Below are positions 45,072 through 54,477 of a DNA stretch of 64,000 bases, in pieces (position 1 is the first letter of the stretch; each line of letters starts with the position of its first letter). This DNA is from Miltoncostaea sp963771025. Its GTDB lineage: Bacteria; Actinomycetota; Thermoleophilia; Miltoncostaeales; Miltoncostaeaceae. Position numbers and translations under genes: made by a program. The notes under the pieces were generated by a model. That model searched no databases and was not told where the DNA came from. It saw only the letters and a list, made by a program, of their open reading frames with translations. The DNA lies in assembly GCA_963771025.1 (NCBI GenBank), contig CAVYRL010000001.1, positions 620,001 through 684,000 of the forward strand, written 5' to 3'.

Positions 45072-46129
45072 CGAGCGCACGCGCCTCCGCCCTGGTGGGC
45101 CCGGCGACCCGCTTCGTGCTGCCGGTGCACGGCGAGGCGTCCGCGCCGCCGGAGCGGCGCGGCATCGCGCGGGACGCGGTGCGGTTGCTCGTGGCCGCGC
45201 CGTACGGCATCGCGCACCACCGCTTCCGCGACCTCCCCGAGCTGCTCGTCCCGGGCGATCTGGTGGTGGTCAACACCTCCGCGACGGTCGCCGCCGCCCT
45301 CGACGCCCGGCGCGCGGATCGGCGCCCGGCCCCGGTTCACGTCAGCGCCGCGCTCGACGACGGGCGCTGGGTGGTCGAGCTCCGCCGCCGCGACGGTCGC
45401 GGGCCCGACCTGGACGCGAGGGCGGGGGAGACCCTGCGTCTGAACGACGGGCGGACCCTCCGTCTCGAGGCGCCGTATCCCGAGGTCGAGGCGACGCCGA
45501 CCCGTCTGTGGACAGCTCGCGTCACCCCGTCGGTGCCGGCGCTCGACTACCTGGCACGTCACGGCAGGCCGATCGGGTACGGCCATCTGGCCGCGCGGTT
45601 TCCTCTCTCGGACCACCAGACCGTGTACGCCACCGAGCCCGGAAGCGCCGAGATGCCCAGCGCCGGGAGGCCCTTCACCGCCCGGCTGCTGGTGCGCCTG
45701 ATGGCCCGCGGCGTCGTCGTGGCGCCGGTCGTGCTGCACGCGGCCGTCTCGAGCCCGGAGCTGCACGAGCCACCGCTGCCGGAGCGGTTCGCCGTGCCGG
45801 CCACCACGGCCCGGCTCGTCAACGAGACCCGGGCCGCCGGGCGCCGGGTGATCGGCGTGGGCACGACGGCCGTGCGGGCCATCGAGAGCGCGGCGGACGA
45901 GGAGGGCACGGCGCACGCGGCCGCCGGCTGGACCGGCCTGGTGCTGGGGCCCGAGCGGACCGCGCGGGCGGTGAGCGGCCTGATCACAGGCCTCCACCCA
46001 CCCGAGGCGAGCCATCTGCTGCTGCTGGAGGCCGTCGCCGGCGAGGACCTCGTGGGCGCGGCGTACGCGGCCGCCGTCGAGGAGGGGTATCTCTGGCACG
46101 AGTTCGGCGATTCGATGCTCTTCGTCTAG
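45068..46129 (+). CDS. QueA-like S-adenosylmethionine:tRNA ribosyltransferase-isomerase
   Basis: A 353-residue member of the QueA family, whose classic members make epoxyqueuosine in tRNA. Recognisable blocks include LLVPGDLVVVNTSATVAAAL, GRPIGYGHLAARFPLSDHQTVYAT, RRVIGVGTTAVRAIES and the late LHPPEASHLLLLEAVAG. The sequence departs from typical QueA in the last block (HLPxSTLLML), and no other queuosine gene is present, so another nucleoside or SAM chemistry is possible. Confidence 0.82.
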   Translation: MTSARASALVGPATRFVLPVHGEASAPPERRGIARDAVRLLVAAPYGIAHHRFRDLPELLVPGDLVVVNTSATVAAALDARRADRRPAPVHVSAALDDGRWVVELRRRDGRGPDLDARAGETLRLNDGRTLRLEAPYPEVEATPTRLWTARVTPSVPALDYLARHGRPIGYGHLAARFPLSDHQTVYATEPGSAEMPSAGRPFTARLLVRLMARGVVVAPVVLHAAVSSPELHEPPLPERFAVPATTARLVNETRAAGRRVIGVGTTAVRAIESAADEEGTAHAAAGWTGLVLGPERTARAVSGLITGLHPPEASHLLLLEAVAGEDLVGAAYAAAVEEGYLWHEFGDSMLFV

Positions 46130-46266
46130 AGACCGGCCCGTCGCGGCGTCGCTCGTGGCCCGGTTCGACGACGATGGCCGGGATCGGCCCGGCGAGGTGA
46201 TGGAGAACGCGGCCACCGCCCTGCCCGGCGCCCGGGGTTGGCCGGGGCGGCGCTGCGGATGCCGCG

Positions 46267-48360
46267 CTAGTCGGACTCCGCGCAGAGCACCACCATGGAG
46301 CGCGCCCCGACCTCGAGGACGCCGTCGGCGCCCACCGGCCGCGGGCCGGCCTCGCCGCCGATGCGCGGATCGGCGGTGTCGACCAGCGCCGACCAGGCGC
46401 GGCCGGAGACCGGGGGCACCCGGAAGGTCAGGTCGCCCGACCAGGCGTTGATGCAGAGGGCCAGCGGGTTGTCATCGGGCGCGCCCGGGCCGACGCCCGA
46501 GCCGCCCAGCAGCACCGTGACCGCCCGGGCGTAGGGCGAGCCCCAGTCCTCGGGTCCCATCGGCCGGCCGTCGGGCCGCAGCCAGTCGAGATCGTCGATT
46601 CCGGTGCGGTCCGAGGGGACTCCGCGCAGGTATCCGCGACGCCGGAACCCGGGGTGCGCGTGGCGCAGCCGGCAGAGGCGGGCGACGAAGTCGATCATCT
46701 GCTCGTCGGCGGCCTCCCAGTCGAACCAGCTCGTGGGGTCGTCGTGGCAGTAGGCGTTGTTGTTGCCCCCCTGGGTGCGTCCCAGCTCGTCGCCCCCCAG
46801 GAGCATCGGGACGCCCTGGCTGAGCAGGAGGGTCGTGAGCAGGTTGCGCCGCTGCCGCGCCCGCAGGGCCACGATGTCGCGATGGGTGGTCGGCCCCTCG
46901 AACCCGTAGTTGGCGGAGCGGTTGTCGTCGGTGCCGTCCCGGTTGTCCTCGCCGTTGGCCTGGTTGTGCTTGCGCTCGTACGAGACGAGGTCGACGAGCG
47001 TGAAGCCGTCGTGAGCGGTCACGAAGTTGACCGAGGCGGCGGGACGGCGGGCGCCGTGGCCGTAGAGGTCGCTCGAGCCGGACACGCGCGTCGCGAAGTC
47101 GGGCAGCGCGGACTCGGCGCCGCGCCAGAAGTCGCGGACCGTGTCGCGGTAGCGGCCGTTCCACTCGCTCCAGCGCGAGGGGAAGTCACCGACCCGGTAG
47201 CCCCCCGGCCCGATGTCCCAGGGCTCGGCGACCAGCTTGACGCGCGAGAGCACCGGATCCTGGCCGACGGCGGCGAGGAACAGCGAGTTGGGGTCGAAGT
47301 CGCTGTCTCCCCGCCCGAGGGCCGCCGCCAGGTCGAAGCGGAAGCCGTCGACGTGCATCTCCTCGACCCAGTAGCGCAACGAGTCCATCACCAGGCGCAG
47401 CGTCTGGGGCCGGTGGATGTCGAGCGTGTTGCCGCACCCGGTGTCGTCCACGTAGAGGCGCGGATCCTGCTGGAGGCGATAGTACGTGCCGTTGTCGATG
47501 CCCCGCATGCAGAGCGTGGGGCCGGCCGCGTCGCCCTCGGCGGTGTGGTTGAACACCACGTCGAGGATCACCTCGAGGCCGGCCGCGTGCAGCGTGCGCA
47601 CCATCGACTTGAACTCGGTCACCTGGGCTCCCGCCCGGCCCGCCGCATAGCCGTTGTGCGGCGCGAAGTAGCCGATCGTCTGGTAGCCCCAGTAGTTGCG
47701 CAGACCGCGGGCTACGAGGGACTCGTCCTGAACGATCTGGTGCACCGGCATCAACTCAACGGCCGTCACGCCGAGGCGCGCCAGGTGCGCGATCGCGGCG
47801 GGGTGGGCGAGGCCCGCATAGGTGCCGCGCAGCTCCTCGGGAACGCCGGGGTGGAGCTGCGTGAAGCCCTTCACGTGGGTCTCGTAGATGATCGAGTGGG
47901 CCATCGGGGTGCCCGGGTGGGCGTCGGCGCCCCAATCGAAGTCCTCGTCCCAGACCACCGACCGCGGCACGAAGGGCGCCGAGTCGCGGTCGTCGCGCGC
48001 GTCCGGTGCGTCCGGCGCGTCCGCGTGCACCGCGGGGTGCCAGGTCACGTCGCCGTCGATCGCCCGGGCGTACGGGTCGAGCAGCAGCTTGGCCGGGTTG
48101 CAGCGCAGTCCCGCGGCGGGATCCCACGGCCCGTGGACCCGGAGTCCGTAGGCCTGCCCCGCGCCGATCCCGGGCACGTGGGCGCTCCAGACATATCCCT
48201 CGGACGGGATCAGCGCGATGCGCTCCTCGGCGCCGTCATCGTCGAAGAGGCACAGATCCACCGCGTCGGCGAGGGTGCTGAACACCCCGAAGGTGGTGCC
48301 CTCGCCGTCCACCGTCGCGCCGAGCGGGGCGTCGAAGACCCGCGTCGCCGTGCGGCTCAC
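46267..48360 (-). CDS. glgX: Glycogen debranching enzyme GlgX
   Basis: Isoamylase-type GH13 enzyme that hydrolyses alpha-1,6 branches of glycogen limit dextrin. The 697-residue protein has a CBM48-like N-domain (GATVDGEGTTFGVFS; SAHVPGIGAGQAYGLRVHGPW) and the GH13 regions DVVFNHT, DGFRFDLA (nucleophile Asp), LVAEPWD (acid Glu) and VTAHDGF. A GlgX-type insert QANGEDNRDGTDDNRS is present. GTG 48360 overlaps the upstream glucosidase stop, so the two act together. Confidence 0.94.
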   Translation of the reverse strand: MSRTATRVFDAPLGATVDGEGTTFGVFSTLADAVDLCLFDDDGAEERIALIPSEGYVWSAHVPGIGAGQAYGLRVHGPWDPAAGLRCNPAKLLLDPYARAIDGDVTWHPAVHADAPDAPDARDDRDSAPFVPRSVVWDEDFDWGADAHPGTPMAHSIIYETHVKGFTQLHPGVPEELRGTYAGLAHPAAIAHLARLGVTAVELMPVHQIVQDESLVARGLRNYWGYQTIGYFAPHNGYAAGRAGAQVTEFKSMVRTLHAAGLEVILDVVFNHTAEGDAAGPTLCMRGIDNGTYYRLQQDPRLYVDDTGCGNTLDIHRPQTLRLVMDSLRYWVEEMHVDGFRFDLAAALGRGDSDFDPNSLFLAAVGQDPVLSRVKLVAEPWDIGPGGYRVGDFPSRWSEWNGRYRDTVRDFWRGAESALPDFATRVSGSSDLYGHGARRPAASVNFVTAHDGFTLVDLVSYERKHNQANGEDNRDGTDDNRSANYGFEGPTTHRDIVALRARQRRNLLTTLLLSQGVPMLLGGDELGRTQGGNNNAYCHDDPTSWFDWEAADEQMIDFVARLCRLRHAHPGFRRRGYLRGVPSDRTGIDDLDWLRPDGRPMGPEDWGSPYARAVTVLLGGSGVGPGAPDDNPLALCINAWSGDLTFRVPPVSGRAWSALVDTADPRIGGEAGPRPVGADGVLEVGARSMVVLCAESD

Positions 48361-50954
48361 GATGCGGGCTCGCGCAGGGAGGCCTGGTGGATGATCAGGT
48401 TGGCCACCAGCCCGGTCCACCCGGTCTGGTGCGAGGCCCCGAGGCCCGCGCCGTTGTCGCCGTGGAAGTACTCGTGGAACAGCAGGTTGTCGCGCCAGGC
48501 GGGGTCGGTCTGGAAGCGCTCGGTGTCGCCGAACACCGGTCGCCGCCCGTTCTCGTCGGGCAGGAAGATCGCGATGAGCCGTGAGGAGAGGTCGTGCGCG
48601 ATCTCCCGCAGGGTGTGCTGCTCGCCGGAGCCCCGCGGATACTCGAGCGTGTAGCCGTCGCCCACGTGGTGCTGGTAGTTGTGGAGCGCGGTGATCAGCA
48701 GCACGTTGACCGGGAACCAGACGGGCCCGCGCCAGTTGGAGTTGCCGCCGAAGAGCGCGGTGGAGGACTCGGCCGGCTCGTAGTTGACCGTCGACACGAT
48801 CCGCCCGTTCTCCCAGATCTCGAAGGGCCGGCCACGATAGGCGGCCGACAGCGCCCGCACGCCGTGCGGCGACAGGAACTCCTCGGGGTCGCCCAGGCGC
48901 TCGATCAGGCGCGGCAGGCGGTCGAGCCCGACCATCGCCAGCAGGATGCTCTGCCGGTCGCCGTTGGTCTCCAGCGAGATCGCGGCGCCCATCTCGGGCC
49001 GTGCCCGCAGGAAGTCGAGGACGCGCCGGGGGAACTCGCTCATCGAGCGGATCGCCCGCCCGTCGCCCACCGCGACGGCGTACATGGGGATGAACCCGGT
49101 CATCGAGCGGGCACGGACCGGCCAGCTCACCCCGTCCGACTCCCGCGAGATCTGGTCGTAGTAGAAGCCGTCGGCCTCGTCCCACAGCCCCTTGTCGTTG
49201 ATCGCGCGCTGGATGTGGGTGAAGTGCTCGAAGAACTTGATCGCCACGTCCTCGTAGGCGCTGTCGTGCTCGGCCAGGACCAGCGCGGTCTCCAGCATGT
49301 TGAGGCAGAAGAGGCCCATCCAGCCGGTGCCGTCGGCCTGCTCGAGGATGTGGCCGTCGGACAGCGGCTTCGAACGGTCGAACGGGCCGATGTTGTCCAG
49401 GCCGAGGAAACCGCCGCCGAAGAGGTTGTCGCCGCCGATGTCCTTGGTGTTGGCCCACCAGGTGAAGCCCAGCAGCATCTTGTGGAAGATCCGCTTGAGC
49501 CACTCGACGTCGCGCGAGCCGTCGGCGCGGAAGACCTGCAGCGCCGCCTGGGCGTGCACCGGCGGGTTGACGTCGCCGAAGTCCCACTCGTAGGCGGGCA
49601 GCTGGCCGTTGGCGTGCATGTACCACTCGCGCGTGATCAGCCGCAGCTGCTCCTTCGCGAACTCGGGATCCACCCGGGCGAGGGTCACGCAGTGGAACGA
49701 GAGGTCCCATGCCGCGTACCAGGGGTATTCCCACTTGTCGGGCATGGAGATGACGCTGCGGTTGGAGAGGTGGCGCCAGCGATGGTTGCGTCCCTTGTGA
49801 CGCTCCAGCGGGGGAGGGGGGCCGGCCGGATCGCCGTCGAGCCAGCGCGCGACGTCGTAGTGGTAGAACTGCTTGCTCCAGAGCATCCCGGCGAATGCCT
49901 GCCGCATCACCAGGGCCTCCTCGGCGGTGGCGCGCGGGGCCAGCCCCGAGTAGAAGTCGTCGGCCTCGGACCGCCGGGATGCGATCGTCCCCGACCAGCC
50001 GGCGTCGAGGTCGGGCGGGTCGGGGGCCAGGCGCAGGCGGATCTCGCTCGTCTCGCCGGCGGGCACCTCGAGCCGGTACCAGAGCGCGGCCTTTGTCCCG
50101 GTGGCGTCGGGGTTGACCGTCGCCCGGCCGTGCACGACGTGGTCGTTGATGCCGTCCTTCGGGAACGGCGCGCCCGGGTGGCTCCAAAGGCGGTCCGTGT
50201 TGCTCTCGTTGTGGCAGAAGAGCGCCTCGGGCCGGCCGTCGCCGCGCAGAGCCATGGGCCCGAGCTCCGGCTCGCGCGCCACCAGCGCGCCGTCGGCGAG
50301 CGCGATCGCGGGCCGCTCCGACTCCGGGTCCCACGACCACCGGTTGCGGAACCACAGGTGGGGCAGCACGTGGAGCGTCGCGGTGTCAGGGCCGGCGTTG
50401 CGGACGGTCACCCGCATGCAGATGTCGTCCGGTGAGGCCTTCGCATAGTCAACCGTGATGTCCCAGTAGCGGTCGTCATCGAAGGCTCCCGTGTCGAGCA
50501 GCTCGTACTCGCGCTCGTCGCGCCCCCGGGCGCGGTTGACCTCGAGCAGCTCCTCGTAGGGGAACTCGCCATGCGGGTACATGTAGCGCCACCGCATCCA
50601 TGAGTGCGTGGGCGTGGAGTCGAGGTACCACCAGTACTCCTTGGCGTCCTCGCCGTGGTTGCCCTCATCCCCGGTCAGACCGAAGATGCGCTCCTTCAGG
50701 ATCGGATCGCGTCCGTTCCAGAAGGCGAACGCCATGCACAGCAGCTGCTCGTCGTCGCAGATCCCGCCGAGCCCGTCCTCGCTCCAGCGGTAGGCCCGCG
50801 ACCGCGCCTGGTCGTGCGGGAAGTGCGACCAGGCCTCGCCGTCGGGGCTGTAGTCCTCGCGCACGGTGCCCCACGCGCGCTCGCTCAGATAGGGCCCCCA
50901 GCGCCGCCACTCCTCGCCGTCGTTGTCGCGGCGGGCGATCTCTTCGTCGGCCAT
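48357..50954 (-). CDS. GH63-like glucosidase (MGH1-like)
   Basis: An 865-residue cytoplasmic enzyme. It has WGPYLSERAWGTVREDYS, the family's start, followed by ARSRAYRWSEDGLGGICDDEQ, an N-terminal beta-sandwich and a long (alpha/alpha)6 barrel with WEYPWYAAWDLSFHC, GDVNPPVHAQAALQVF, DEADGFYYDQI and NSNWRGPVWFPVNVLLI. Related proteins are annotated as glucosidases of family GH63. The coupling to glgX suggests a role in glycogen or alpha-glucan turnover. SD TAGGAGA precedes ATG. Confidence 0.87.
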   Translation of the reverse strand: MADEEIARRDNDGEEWRRWGPYLSERAWGTVREDYSPDGEAWSHFPHDQARSRAYRWSEDGLGGICDDEQLLCMAFAFWNGRDPILKERIFGLTGDEGNHGEDAKEYWWYLDSTPTHSWMRWRYMYPHGEFPYEELLEVNRARGRDEREYELLDTGAFDDDRYWDITVDYAKASPDDICMRVTVRNAGPDTATLHVLPHLWFRNRWSWDPESERPAIALADGALVAREPELGPMALRGDGRPEALFCHNESNTDRLWSHPGAPFPKDGINDHVVHGRATVNPDATGTKAALWYRLEVPAGETSEIRLRLAPDPPDLDAGWSGTIASRRSEADDFYSGLAPRATAEEALVMRQAFAGMLWSKQFYHYDVARWLDGDPAGPPPPLERHKGRNHRWRHLSNRSVISMPDKWEYPWYAAWDLSFHCVTLARVDPEFAKEQLRLITREWYMHANGQLPAYEWDFGDVNPPVHAQAALQVFRADGSRDVEWLKRIFHKMLLGFTWWANTKDIGGDNLFGGGFLGLDNIGPFDRSKPLSDGHILEQADGTGWMGLFCLNMLETALVLAEHDSAYEDVAIKFFEHFTHIQRAINDKGLWDEADGFYYDQISRESDGVSWPVRARSMTGFIPMYAVAVGDGRAIRSMSEFPRRVLDFLRARPEMGAAISLETNGDRQSILLAMVGLDRLPRLIERLGDPEEFLSPHGVRALSAAYRGRPFEIWENGRIVSTVNYEPAESSTALFGGNSNWRGPVWFPVNVLLITALHNYQHHVGDGYTLEYPRGSGEQHTLREIAHDLSSRLIAIFLPDENGRRPVFGDTERFQTDPAWRDNLLFHEYFHGDNGAGLGASHQTGWTGLVANLIIHQASLREPAS

Positions 50955-50963
50955 GGGAGTCTC

Positions 50964-51413
50964 CTAGGGGGAACGGGCGAAATCGGGGGACTCCGGCGCC
51001 GCGGCCATGCCGAAGAGCCCGCCCGCGGCGATGGTGACGATCAGGACCACCAGCGGGTTGAGGTCGAGCGTCGCGCCGAACGCGATCGGCTGGACGATCT
51101 GCTGCAGGATCCCCTGCGCCAGCAGCACCAGCACGAGCATGATGGTCGTGGTCCCCTCGGTCGCCAGCGGGGCCGTCACCGCCGCGACCAGCGCCGCCGC
51201 GACGACGGGGCCGACGATCGAGGAGATCTGGCCGAGGAACCAGATCAGTCCCACCAGCAGCAGCCCGACGCCCACCAGCAGCCAAGCCGTCGTGCCGAGG
51301 CCGCGCAGCCAGACCGGCGTCGCGAAGACCCCGGCGAGCTGACCCGGGTCCACATCGGCCGGCGGCTCGGCCGGGCCGCCCGGCTCGCCTGTTGTGCGCC
51401 GCCACCTCACCAA
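50964..51413 (-). CDS. Internally deleted AI-2E/PerM-family permease remnant
   Basis: A 149-residue membrane protein. The N-terminal half (PVWLRGLGTTAWLLVGVGLLLVG; IVGPVVAAALVAAVTAPLA) and the C-terminal half (LLAQGILQQIVQPIAFGATLDLNPLVVLIVTIAAGGLFG) match the two ends of AI-2E transporters, which are usually about 350 residues. The middle four or five helices are absent, with no frame break. It may be a decaying gene or a small derived protein. TTG 51413 is preceded by GAGGAG at six bases; GTG 51410 is the alternative. Confidence 0.65.
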   Translation of the reverse strand: MVRWRRTTGEPGGPAEPPADVDPGQLAGVFATPVWLRGLGTTAWLLVGVGLLLVGLIWFLGQISSIVGPVVAAALVAAVTAPLATEGTTTIMLVLVLLAQGILQQIVQPIAFGATLDLNPLVVLIVTIAAGGLFGMAAAPESPDFARSP

Positions 51414-51505
51414 TCACGACTCCTCGGGGCACTCCGTGGCGGCGCCGATGCTATCCGCGCCGACCGGGCGATGTGCACCCCGAGGCGTGACGGGTGCGGT
51501 GAGAC

Positions 51506-52612
51506 TCAGTCGGGCGCGGGCATCCCCGTCGACGTCGCGACCGCGGGCCGGCCCATGCGGCGCAGCCACCGGGTGTGCGAGGCCATCGCGCTCCACACGG
51601 TGTCGTGGCTCCGGTAGCGGATGCCGTGGTCGTCGCACGCGGCGCTGACGACCTTCGACAGGCCCGGGTAGTGGATGTGGCACACGCGCGAGAACAGGTG
51701 GTGCTCCACCTGGAAGTTGAGGCCGCCCAGGTACCAGGCCAGCAGGCGGCTGCGCGGCGCGAAGTCGACGGTCGTCTCCACCTGGTGGCGGGCCCACTCG
51801 GTGCGTCCCGCGTCGCCCATCTGGTCGAGGCTCGAGAACTCGGCCTCCTCCAGGCAGTGGGCCAGCTGGAACACCACGGCGAGCGTCGCCGCCAGGACGA
51901 ACGAGGTCGCCAGGAAACCCACCGCGACCATCCAGACAGGGTGCAGCAACAGCGGGATCACGATCGACCAGCTGACGAAGGCGATCTTGCCGAGCACGAG
52001 GCCGAGCAGCTCGCGGCGGCGTGGCCAGGGCAGCGGGGTCTCGCCGACGCGGCCCTTGAGCAGCAGCCCGACGTCGCCGACGGTGTGCCACTTGACCGCG
52101 AAGAGGCCGTACAGCGGCCAGATGTAGTAGTGCTGGTAGCGGTGGAACCAGCGCCGCGGCTGATCCGGCGCGAGGCGGGCCAGCGGCAGCTGCTCGATGT
52201 CCGAGTCGGCGCCCGAGATGTTGGTGAACGTGTGGTGGGCCACGTTGTGCTTGATGCGCCACACGTACGAGCTCGCCCCCATCACGTCGAGCGACCAGCG
52301 CATCATCCGGTTGAAGTCCCGGTTGGTGCTGTAGCTGCCGTGGTTGGCGTCGTGCGTGACGTTGAAGCCGATGCCCGCCAGGGCGAGCCCCAGCGAGGCC
52401 ATCAGCGCCGCGGCCTGCCACCAGCTGCTCGCGACGAACACCAGGAGGGCCCAGGACGCGACGGTCCACCCGAGGATGATCGCCGTCTTGACGTACATGC
52501 GCCGCTGAGCCCGGCGCTGACGCCCCGGCTCGGCGAGGTGCACGCGCACGCGCTCCTTGAGATCGGCGTAGAACGCGCCGCCGCCGTTGAAGTCGATCGA
52601 GCCGACGCCCAT
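51506..52612 (-). CDS. Membrane fatty acid desaturase (linoleoyl-CoA/delta-6 type)
   Basis: Di-iron acyl-lipid or acyl-CoA desaturase. In 368 residues it has three histidine boxes: HDANH (87-91), HNVAHH (122-127) and QVEHH near residue 308. The glutamine in the third box is typical of front-end desaturases such as delta-6. Four membrane helices are predicted, and the N-terminal cytochrome b5 domain seen in eukaryotic relatives is missing. Start ATG 52612 has a purine-rich SD (GAGGCGGG). Confidence 0.92.
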   Translation of the reverse strand: MGVGSIDFNGGGAFYADLKERVRVHLAEPGRQRRAQRRMYVKTAIILGWTVASWALLVFVASSWWQAAALMASLGLALAGIGFNVTHDANHGSYSTNRDFNRMMRWSLDVMGASSYVWRIKHNVAHHTFTNISGADSDIEQLPLARLAPDQPRRWFHRYQHYYIWPLYGLFAVKWHTVGDVGLLLKGRVGETPLPWPRRRELLGLVLGKIAFVSWSIVIPLLLHPVWMVAVGFLATSFVLAATLAVVFQLAHCLEEAEFSSLDQMGDAGRTEWARHQVETTVDFAPRSRLLAWYLGGLNFQVEHHLFSRVCHIHYPGLSKVVSAACDDHGIRYRSHDTVWSAMASHTRWLRRMGRPAVATSTGMPAPD

Positions 52613-52784
52613 TCCCGCCTCTTCCGTCCGAGTTCACGCTCGGCGGGGTCTGGGCCGGAGCAGGCAACGCGATCGTGCGTGCGACCCGTCAGGTTCGGGT
52701 CGCGGTGAGTCCGATGGAGGGGGCGCTTTGACCATGCCCCTGATCGCGTTTCCGTTGCGCGATCGGCGACCGCGCGGGTTCAGT

Positions 52785-53324
52785 CTAGCCGGGCGCGGGG
52801 CGTCCGGCGGCCCGCGCCGGTCCGCTGCGGTCGATCGGCGCGCCGGCCTCGGTCGCCATCGCCTCGATCAGGACGGCGGTGTCGACCGCCCGGGGGGTGT
52901 CGGCGTCGTCGGCCGAATCGGCCACGAACCACGCCTCCTTGGCGAAGTAGGCGAGCCGCGTCGCGGCGTCGGGACGACCGACGCTGTCGCGCGCCTGCTG
53001 CTCGAGGTACTCGAGGATCTCCCCGCACTCCTTGCTGCTCCAGCCGCCGCCGCCCGGGGGGTCGCGCCGCCGCCCCAGGATCCACCAGACGACGGCCAGC
53101 AGGGGCAGCTTGATGAAGAAGAACGCGGCGATCACCCAGAGGCCGAGCACCCCCGGGCTGCCGGCGTTGGCCCACATCAGCGCGATGAAGGTGCCGGTCG
53201 ACATCAGGAAGACGAGCCCGACCGAGAGAGCGATCAGGAGCGTCGTGCGGAGGTTGCCCTCCCGGTCCGAGAACGCCCGCGCGAAGGGCGAGCGCCGCGA
53301 CACCGCTACGTGGGTCGTCAACAC
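52785..53324 (-). CDS. Two-helix membrane hypothetical protein
   Basis: A 179-residue protein with two central hydrophobic helices (TTLLIALSVGLVFLMSTGTFIALMW and VLGLWVIAAFFFIKLPLLAVVWWIL, each given in part). The cytoplasmic C-terminus includes WSSKECGEILEYLEQQAR and a helical region like a binding domain. I do not recognise the family. GTG 53324 follows TAGCGT (53336-53331) by six bases on this strand, another leaderless arrangement. Confidence 0.72.
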   Translation of the reverse strand: MLTTHVAVSRRSPFARAFSDREGNLRTTLLIALSVGLVFLMSTGTFIALMWANAGSPGVLGLWVIAAFFFIKLPLLAVVWWILGRRRDPPGGGGWSSKECGEILEYLEQQARDSVGRPDAATRLAYFAKEAWFVADSADDADTPRAVDTAVLIEAMATEAGAPIDRSGPARAAGRPAPG

Positions 53325-53330
53325 GGGTTG

Positions 53331-53336
53331 ACGCTA
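53331..53336 (-). promoter_or_regulatory. Leaderless-type -10 element
   Basis: TAGCGT on the minus strand, followed by CAACCC and GTG 53324. Confidence 0.45.
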
Positions 53337-53425
53337 GCAACACCTGGCGGTTCGCGAGCCGTGACGGGCGTCATCCCATCCGTCGGAGGGTTGCTCCCCC
53401 CGGCATGGCTGCTAAACCTCCCGCG

Positions 53426-54397
53426 ATGAAGCGGCGCTCCATCGGGCACGGATTGCTCCGACGGCCATGGCCGGCCCTCGTCGCGGTGCTCGGGCTCGCC
53501 GGGGCGTTGGCGGCGCCGGCGTCCGCAGGAACCCTCAGCAGGGCCCTCGACAATCTCGCGGCCGAGCAGGATCCACGCGGCGGCGGCTTCGCCGAGACCG
53601 GGGGCACGAACCCCACGGTCACGGCCTGGGCCGCCCTGGCGGTCGCCGCCGCGCCCGGGGACTGGAGGGGCAGGCCGGTGCCTCTGCGCCGGGCCCTGAC
53701 GCGCAGGATCGGGGTCGCGCTCGCCGACGTCGAGCGCACGGCGGTCGCGATCGAGGCCTCGGGCGGCGACCCCCGGGATGTGGCGGGGCGCGACCTGGTG
53801 CGCGAGGTGCTGCGCGCGCAACGCGCCGGCGGAGCGATCGGCGCCGACTCCTCGACCACGGCGTGGGGGATCCTCGCGCTGCGCGCCGGGGGGCTGCCGC
53901 CACACGCGATGGCCGTCGTCCGCGCCCGAGGCGCGATCGAGCGAAGCCAGCGCCCCGACGGCGGCTGGGGGCTCACCGGCAGTTCGCCGGGGTCGGGTCC
54001 CAACACCACCGCCGACGCGATCCAGGCGCTGATCGCGGCGGGGCGCGCCCGCACCGCGCCCCCCCTGGCGCGCGCCGCCAGGTTCCTGCGGTCGGCCCAG
54101 AATCCGGACGGCGGCTTCCCGGCGGTCGCGGGCGGCTCGAGCACGGCCCTGACCACCGCCTGGGTGGCGCTCTCGTTGCGGGCGCTGGGCCAGCGCGGCA
54201 ACCGGCCGCCGTGGGATCGCGCAGGCGGGCCGCGGGCCTATCTCGCCCGGCTCCAGAAAGCCGATGGAAGCGTGCGCAACACGGCCGCCACGACGGTCTC
54301 GTCGGTGTGGGCGACCAGCCAGACCGCTCTCGCCTTCGGAGGCAGGCCATTGCCGATCCTCACCGCTCCGGCGCCTCGCCCGGCGGCAGGTCGTTAA
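53426..54397 (+). CDS. Secreted prenyltransferase/squalene-cyclase-repeat protein
   Basis: A 323-residue exported protein with a clean signal peptide (KRRSIGHGLLRRPWPALVAVLGLAG, in part, then AAPASAGT). Its alpha/alpha-toroid repeats include QDPRGGGFAET, QRPDGGWGL and QNPDGGFPA, as in terpene cyclase and prenyltransferase toroids. No DxDD or DDXXD-type catalytic motif is visible, so a binding role is as likely as catalysis. ATG 53426 was preferred to ATG 53405 because TAAACC (53413-53418) precedes it by seven bases and the signal peptide is better. Confidence 0.8.
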   Translation: MKRRSIGHGLLRRPWPALVAVLGLAGALAAPASAGTLSRALDNLAAEQDPRGGGFAETGGTNPTVTAWAALAVAAAPGDWRGRPVPLRRALTRRIGVALADVERTAVAIEASGGDPRDVAGRDLVREVLRAQRAGGAIGADSSTTAWGILALRAGGLPPHAMAVVRARGAIERSQRPDGGWGLTGSSPGSGPNTTADAIQALIAAGRARTAPPLARAARFLRSAQNPDGGFPAVAGGSSTALTTAWVALSLRALGQRGNRPPWDRAGGPRAYLARLQKADGSVRNTAATTVSSVWATSQTALAFGGRPLPILTAPAPRPAAGR

Positions 54398-54477
54398 CAG
54401 GCGAACGAGCTTGCTTGCGTCCGGGGGCTTTGCCACACTCGGTGGAGAGTTCGACACCACGGATGCAGAGGTCGCAG

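Noticed and set aside
46130..46266. Hairpin-like GC tracts between the QueA-like gene and glgX
   Set aside because: Only imperfect GC matches expected by chance at this composition; no clear bidirectional terminator.
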